Origin: Clostridium kluyveri DSM 555
Lineage (GTDB): Bacteria > Bacillota > Clostridia > Clostridiales > Clostridiaceae
DNA length: 64,000 nt
NCBI RefSeq assembly: GCF_000016505.1
Contig: NC_009706.1
Location: forward strand, 2,728,001 to 2,792,000
Direction: 5' to 3'
Shown here: piece by piece, positions 60,847 to 64,000 of the stretch
How positions within the stretch are numbered: the stretch's first letter is position 1
Layout of the letters: each line of letters opens with the position of its first letter
Program-made: the position numbers and the translations under genes
Notes under the pieces: model-generated
Seen by the model: the letters and a program-made list of their open reading frames with translations, nothing else
Told to the model about the DNA's origin: nothing
Databases searched by the model: none

Positions 60847-62702
60847 TTTAGTTTCCTCCATTTCAATAATAATGATGAATTAATAATAACTGCAACGGAA
60901 CCAGCATTATGTACTAATGCTCCCATAACGGGATTCAGTATACCTATAATAGCCAAAAAAATAGCAATAAAATTAAGAATCATAGAAGCAGTAAGGTTTA
61001 TATTAATGGTTTGCATAGTTTTCCTAGAAAGCTGTAAAAGGTGTGGGATTTCTTTGATATCATCCCCCACAAGAGCAATATCTGCAGCATCAATTGCAAT
61101 ATCACTTCCAATTCCACCCATGGCTATTCCTACATGTGCTGTCTTTAATGCAGGAGCATCGTTAATTCCATCACCTACCATACAAACAAACTCACCTTTA
61201 TTTTGATACTCTTCAATGGCTTTCATTTTATCTTCAGGCATACAGTTTGATTTTAAATCCGTAATCCCAGCAATTTGTGCCATATACTTTGCTGCCTGTG
61301 GTGCATCGCCAGTAATCAATACCGTTTCAATCCCTGTCTGATTGATTTTCTCAATTGTTTTCGAGGCATCAGGACGAAGGGTATCTGACAAAGCAATAAG
61401 TCCAATAGCTTTTTGATTTGCTGCAAGATAAATCACTGTGCTTCCATCTGCTCTGGCTTCTTCGGCTAATTGACAAAGGATAGCTGGCAATTCAGTTTTT
61501 TGTTCAGATAACAAAGCTTCATTGCCTGCCAATATCTTGTTACCATCTACATCGGCCAAAACCCCTCTGCCTGCAATAAGCATAAAATTGTCTGGTTCCT
61601 CTGGTAATCTGCCATTCTTCTCCTTATAATAGGAAACAATTGCTTTTCCCAGAGGATGTTCTGAACGCAATTCCGCAGATGCTGCAATTGCAAGTAATGA
61701 TTCTGAGTTGATATTTGGTACACAGCTTTTTACTTGAACTACTGCAGGCTTGCCGTAGGTAATGGTACCTGTTTTATCAAATGCCATTCTCTTTATTTTC
61801 GCAAGCCGTTCTAAAGCATCACCTTCCCGAATAAGAATACCATACTTTGTAGCATTTCCAATTCCAGCCATAATCGCTGTTGGTGTTGCAAGCACTAATG
61901 CACAAGGACAAAATACAACAAGAATGGTAACTGATCGGATAATTTCATGCGTAACAAACCATGTGCCAACTGCTGCTGCAAGTGCTATCACTACAATCCA
62001 CGTAGCCCACCTATCAGCTATTCCAACAATTTTTGCCTTCCCTGCATCTGCTGATTCAACAAGGCAAATCATCCTCTGCAGTGAACTATCCTCTCCAACC
62101 TTCTGTGCAACCATTTCAAAAGTGCCAAATTGATTGACAGTTCCGCTGAAAACCTCGTCCCCCTCGGTTTTATCTACGGGCAAAGATTCACCGGTCATTA
62201 CAGATTGATCCACAGAAGTTTGTCCCTTAGTAATCATTCCATCAACAGCTATTGTCTCTCCTGCCAATACCCTTAAAATATCACCTTTTTTGATTTGCTC
62301 CGCGGAAATTATAGCCCCTTCGCCATTTTGTACAATCCTTGCTGTGGTGGGAGTAAGATGTACCAGCTTTTCAATTCCAGCACGAGCTTTGGCAACAGTA
62401 CGCTCTTCCAAATAAGCCCCAATTGTCATAATAAAAGCTACTTCACCAGCTGCAAATATTTCTCCAATGAAAATTGACGCAATCAGCGCAATGGAAACTA
62501 GCACATCTGCCTTAATATCAAACTCAGTTACCAACCCCCAAATAGCCCCTTTTATAATAGGAATACCACAAAGAATAATAGCAATCCATGCCGCATTGAT
62601 AGGCAAATTTGCTATATTGAAAAAGCTTACAGCTAAAGCCACTATTGATAATAAAATAAATAATAAAGTTCTTTTATTATCATCTTTTAGTAATCGTATC
62701 AA
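60843..62702 (-). CDS. Heavy-metal P1B-type ATPase, CsoR-controlled
   Basis: A 619-residue P1B ATPase. Order: membrane helices, actuator motif TGES (VMTGESLPVDKTE), the metal-site CPC in VVFCPCALVLATP, phosphorylation motif DKTGTITYGKP, the HP motif (SEHPLGKAI) and GDGINDAPAL. There is no N-terminal HMA metal-binding domain. The last helix reads ALVHNAGSVAVIINSSLLLK rather than the MxxSS of classical Cu(I) CopA, so metal specificity is less certain than the Cu-type CsoR suggests. TTG start at 62702 with AAAGGAGTGG; the longer reading from 62807 crosses the promoter. Confidence 0.9.
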   Translation of the reverse strand: MIRLLKDDNKRTLLFILLSIVALAVSFFNIANLPINAAWIAIILCGIPIIKGAIWGLVTEFDIKADVLVSIALIASIFIGEIFAAGEVAFIMTIGAYLEERTVAKARAGIEKLVHLTPTTARIVQNGEGAIISAEQIKKGDILRVLAGETIAVDGMITKGQTSVDQSVMTGESLPVDKTEGDEVFSGTVNQFGTFEMVAQKVGEDSSLQRMICLVESADAGKAKIVGIADRWATWIVVIALAAAVGTWFVTHEIIRSVTILVVFCPCALVLATPTAIMAGIGNATKYGILIREGDALERLAKIKRMAFDKTGTITYGKPAVVQVKSCVPNINSESLLAIAASAELRSEHPLGKAIVSYYKEKNGRLPEEPDNFMLIAGRGVLADVDGNKILAGNEALLSEQKTELPAILCQLAEEARADGSTVIYLAANQKAIGLIALSDTLRPDASKTIEKINQTGIETVLITGDAPQAAKYMAQIAGITDLKSNCMPEDKMKAIEEYQNKGEFVCMVGDGINDAPALKTAHVGIAMGGIGSDIAIDAADIALVGDDIKEIPHLLQLSRKTMQTININLTASMILNFIAIFLAIIGILNPVMGALVHNAGSVAVIINSSLLLKWRKLK

Positions 62703-62718
62703 TAAAACCACTCCTTTA

Positions 62719-62770
62719 TATACCCATAGGGGTACATGTATAGTATACCCCCATGGGTATATTGTGTCAA
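62719..62770 (-). promoter_or_regulatory. CsoR-type operator/promoter of the metal ATPase gene
   Basis: Minus strand: -35 TTGACA (62770-62765), 17-nt spacer, -10 TATACT (62747-62742). The spacer holds the palindrome ATACCCCCATGGGTAT (62745-62760) and a second box TACCCATAGGGGTA (62721-62734) lies over the start region. Both match known CsoR operators of the TACCC..GGGTA type. Confidence 0.85.
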
Positions 62771-62778
62771 TAGAAAAA

Positions 62779-62803
62779 GCAACTGTTACTTCACAACAGT
62801 TGC
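62779..62803 (-). terminator. Terminator between csoR and the ATPase gene
   Basis: GCAACTGTT-gtgaagt-AACAGTTGC on the minus strand, perfect 9-bp stem, then TTTTTCT. It separates csoR from the ATPase promoter. Confidence 0.85.
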
Positions 62804-62815
62804 CCATTAGGACAT

Positions 62816-63091
62816 CTATGACATTCTTGAAAAATGTTCTACAGCCTTGGCAAAATCCGCTATTGTTTTATCAGCATCTCCATGTTCAATACCTTCTCTG
62901 ACACAATGATTTAAATGACCTTCTAAAATCACTTGGCCTACTTTATGCAAAGCGCTCTTTGCAGCATTAATCTGAATCAAAACATCTTCACAGGGAATAT
63001 CTTCATCAACCATCTTATCAATGGCTTTTATCTGTCCCATAATTTTATTCAGCCGTCTGTGCAGATTCCCTGCATCCATGCATTGGCGCAT
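62816..63091 (-). CDS. csoR: Copper-sensing-type transcriptional repressor CsoR
   Basis: A 91-residue CsoR/RcnR-family protein. The Cu(I) ligands Cys34, His59 and Cys63 (DIPCEDVL; LEGHLNHCV) keep the exact spacing of M. tuberculosis CsoR (Cys36, His61, Cys65). The N-terminal LHRRLNKIMGQIKAIDKMV is the conserved helix 1. It should release the operators in front of the ATPase gene when it binds copper. GGAGGTGTAATA precedes the ATG. Confidence 0.93.
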   Translation of the reverse strand: MRQCMDAGNLHRRLNKIMGQIKAIDKMVDEDIPCEDVLIQINAAKSALHKVGQVILEGHLNHCVREGIEHGDADKTIADFAKAVEHFSRMS

Positions 63092-63114
63092 TATTACACC
63101 TCCTTATATAGGAT

Positions 63115-63145
63115 ATTATACTACAGTATTGTACTATATAGTCAA
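63115..63145 (-). promoter_or_regulatory. Promoter of csoR
   Basis: Minus strand TTGACT (63145-63140), 19-nt spacer, TATAAT (63120-63115), about 24 nt before the csoR ATG. No TACCC-type operator is seen here, so csoR itself may be constitutive. Confidence 0.55.
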
Positions 63146-63468
63146 AGTTATTTTGTTGAATTTTCAGAGCCTGTATGTTGTGGAAGCCTAACAAATGGAT
63201 TAACCATCTTTCTATTTTTTATTTTTAAAGAATCCTGTATAAAAGGTATTTAGTTCCTGTAATTTCAAGGCTTTCACTTTTTTCTACAAGTTACTTTAGA
63301 AAATTTTATGATTTTCATTAGACTAACAGAGAAAAATATTATAATATCAGTATTATAGTAAAATATTAATACGGGTTATTTATTTTTGCAAAAATAAATG
63401 TTAAATTATTGAATTATAGGTATTTTTTATATTATAAATTAATTCATCTATTCCAGGAGGGGATGCTT
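63146..63468. other. Divergent intergenic region between csoR and the FtsH-like gene
   Basis: About 320 bp, AT-rich. It contains the promoters of both neighbours; no further gene, riboswitch or repeat was recognised. Confidence 0.35.
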
Positions 63469-64000
63469 ATGAAAAACATAATAAAAAATATAAAAAACAA
63501 ATTTATTTTAATACCCATTTTTACTTTTATATTGTCTCTCAGTTTTTTAATATTCATAAGTTATAAAAATAATTCTATGGATTACAAATCCTACACTTTA
63601 TTTCAGAAAGACTTATTGGATAAAAGAATTTCAACAGTTTACATTACAGACAACCCCAAGATAAGAATAAAATTAAAAGATGGCAGTATATATGAAACAG
63701 ATAACCCTAGAACGCCCAACATTAAACAAACACTATTAGAAAATAATATACTTGTATCTGAAGATTACCCCGCAAATAGTAAACAGATATATCCGGGCAC
63801 TTTGATGCTTCTCTCTGTTATATCAATTATATTTATGGCTGTTAAAAATTCTGAAAAAGTTTCTAAAAAAACCTTGCCCATTGACTCTTTGGAAACTACT
63901 GTCGTAAAAGATTTTAATTATACTTTTGAAAATGTAGCTGGAAATGAAGAGGCAAAAGAAAGTGTAAAAGATGTAGTGGATTTTTTAAAAAATCCTGAAA
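63469..64000 (+). CDS. FtsH-family ATP-dependent metalloprotease (N-terminal part, runs off the window)
   Basis: The first ~177 residues of an FtsH-like protein: a membrane helix (LIPIFTFILSLSFLIFISYK), an extracytoplasmic FtsH-ext domain (residues ~40-105), a second helix (LMLLSVISIIFMAVK) and the start of the AAA domain (FENVAGNEEAKESVKDVVDF). FtsH degrades membrane and regulatory proteins. GGAGGGGATGCTT precedes the ATG. The AAA and zinc-protease domains lie beyond the window, so an intact protease is not shown. Confidence 0.9.
   Translation, partial: MKNIIKNIKNKFILIPIFTFILSLSFLIFISYKNNSMDYKSYTLFQKDLLDKRISTVYITDNPKIRIKLKDGSIYETDNPRTPNIKQTLLENNILVSEDYPANSKQIYPGTLMLLSVISIIFMAVKNSEKVSKKTLPIDSLETTVVKDFNYTFENVAGNEEAKESVKDVVDFLKNPE

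Noticed and set aside
62703-62807. N-terminal extension of the metal ATPase by 35 residues
   Set aside because: It crosses the csoR terminator and the CsoR-controlled promoter; the TTG at 62702 with AAAGGAGTGG is the better start.
1-64000. CRISPR arrays, tRNA or rRNA genes
   Set aside because: No regularly spaced repeats and no tRNA-like cloverleaf or rRNA sequence was recognised when reading the window.

Overview
The window comes from a low-GC Gram-positive anaerobe of the genus Clostridium. Gene spacing, strong AGGAGG ribosome-binding sites, the purECFMNHD operon with guanine-class riboswitches, the MurT/GatD pair and the AT-rich intergenic DNA all fit Clostridium sensu stricto; the C. kluyveri / C. 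ljungdahlii neighbourhood is my impression, not a search result.

Layout. (1) 1-9.4 kb, minus strand, visibly less AT-rich than the rest: the replication and early-regulation module of a prophage. In transcription order: sigma-70-region-4-like regulator, two small phage proteins, DUF2800 nuclease-like protein, DUF2815 protein, family A DNA polymerase, AntA/KilAC antirepressor, DUF4406 protein, PrimPol/VapE primase-helicase, VRR-NUC nuclease, and the N-terminal part of a SNF2 helicase cut by the window edge. No integrase, terminase or structural gene is visible. Its leaders contain candidate cis-acting RNAs. (2) 9.8-14.7 kb: an unusual ImmA/IrrE metallopeptidase with a C-terminal HTH, a small Cro-like HTH, an MspI-like restriction endonuclease and a convergent C5-cytosine methyltransferase. 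(3) 15-25 kb: rlmD, an RDD membrane protein, an LtaS-type lipoteichoic acid synthase gene split by a complete IS3-family element (3-bp target duplication), a TatD hydrolase, an MBL hydrolase, and an envelope pair including a phosphodiester glycosidase. (4) 25-36.3 kb: the purine operon and a purine permease gene, both minus strand and both behind guanine-class riboswitches with recognisable terminators, so de novo synthesis and purine import should respond to the same ligand. (5) 36.4-50 kb: an orphan adenine methyltransferase, a MATE transporter, an HtrA protease, Lgt, UppP, PEP carboxykinase, MurT-GatD and ClpB. (6) 50-60.3 kb: two paralogous HTH-TPR regulators, small proteins, a PadR/DUF1700/DUF4097 operon, a DUF2089 regulator operon, and an ECF sigma/anti-sigma/membrane-protein operon. 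(7) 60.6-64 kb: a CsoR-controlled heavy-metal P-type ATPase and the start of an FtsH-family gene.

The most interesting unexplained structure is RNA-like. One is a 142-nt multi-stem element closed by a perfect 12-bp stem in the leader of the phage sigma-like gene. Another is a pair of related elements before the antirepressor and a small early gene; they share a 17-nt core and can sequester the ribosome-binding sites. No tRNA, rRNA or CRISPR array was seen.
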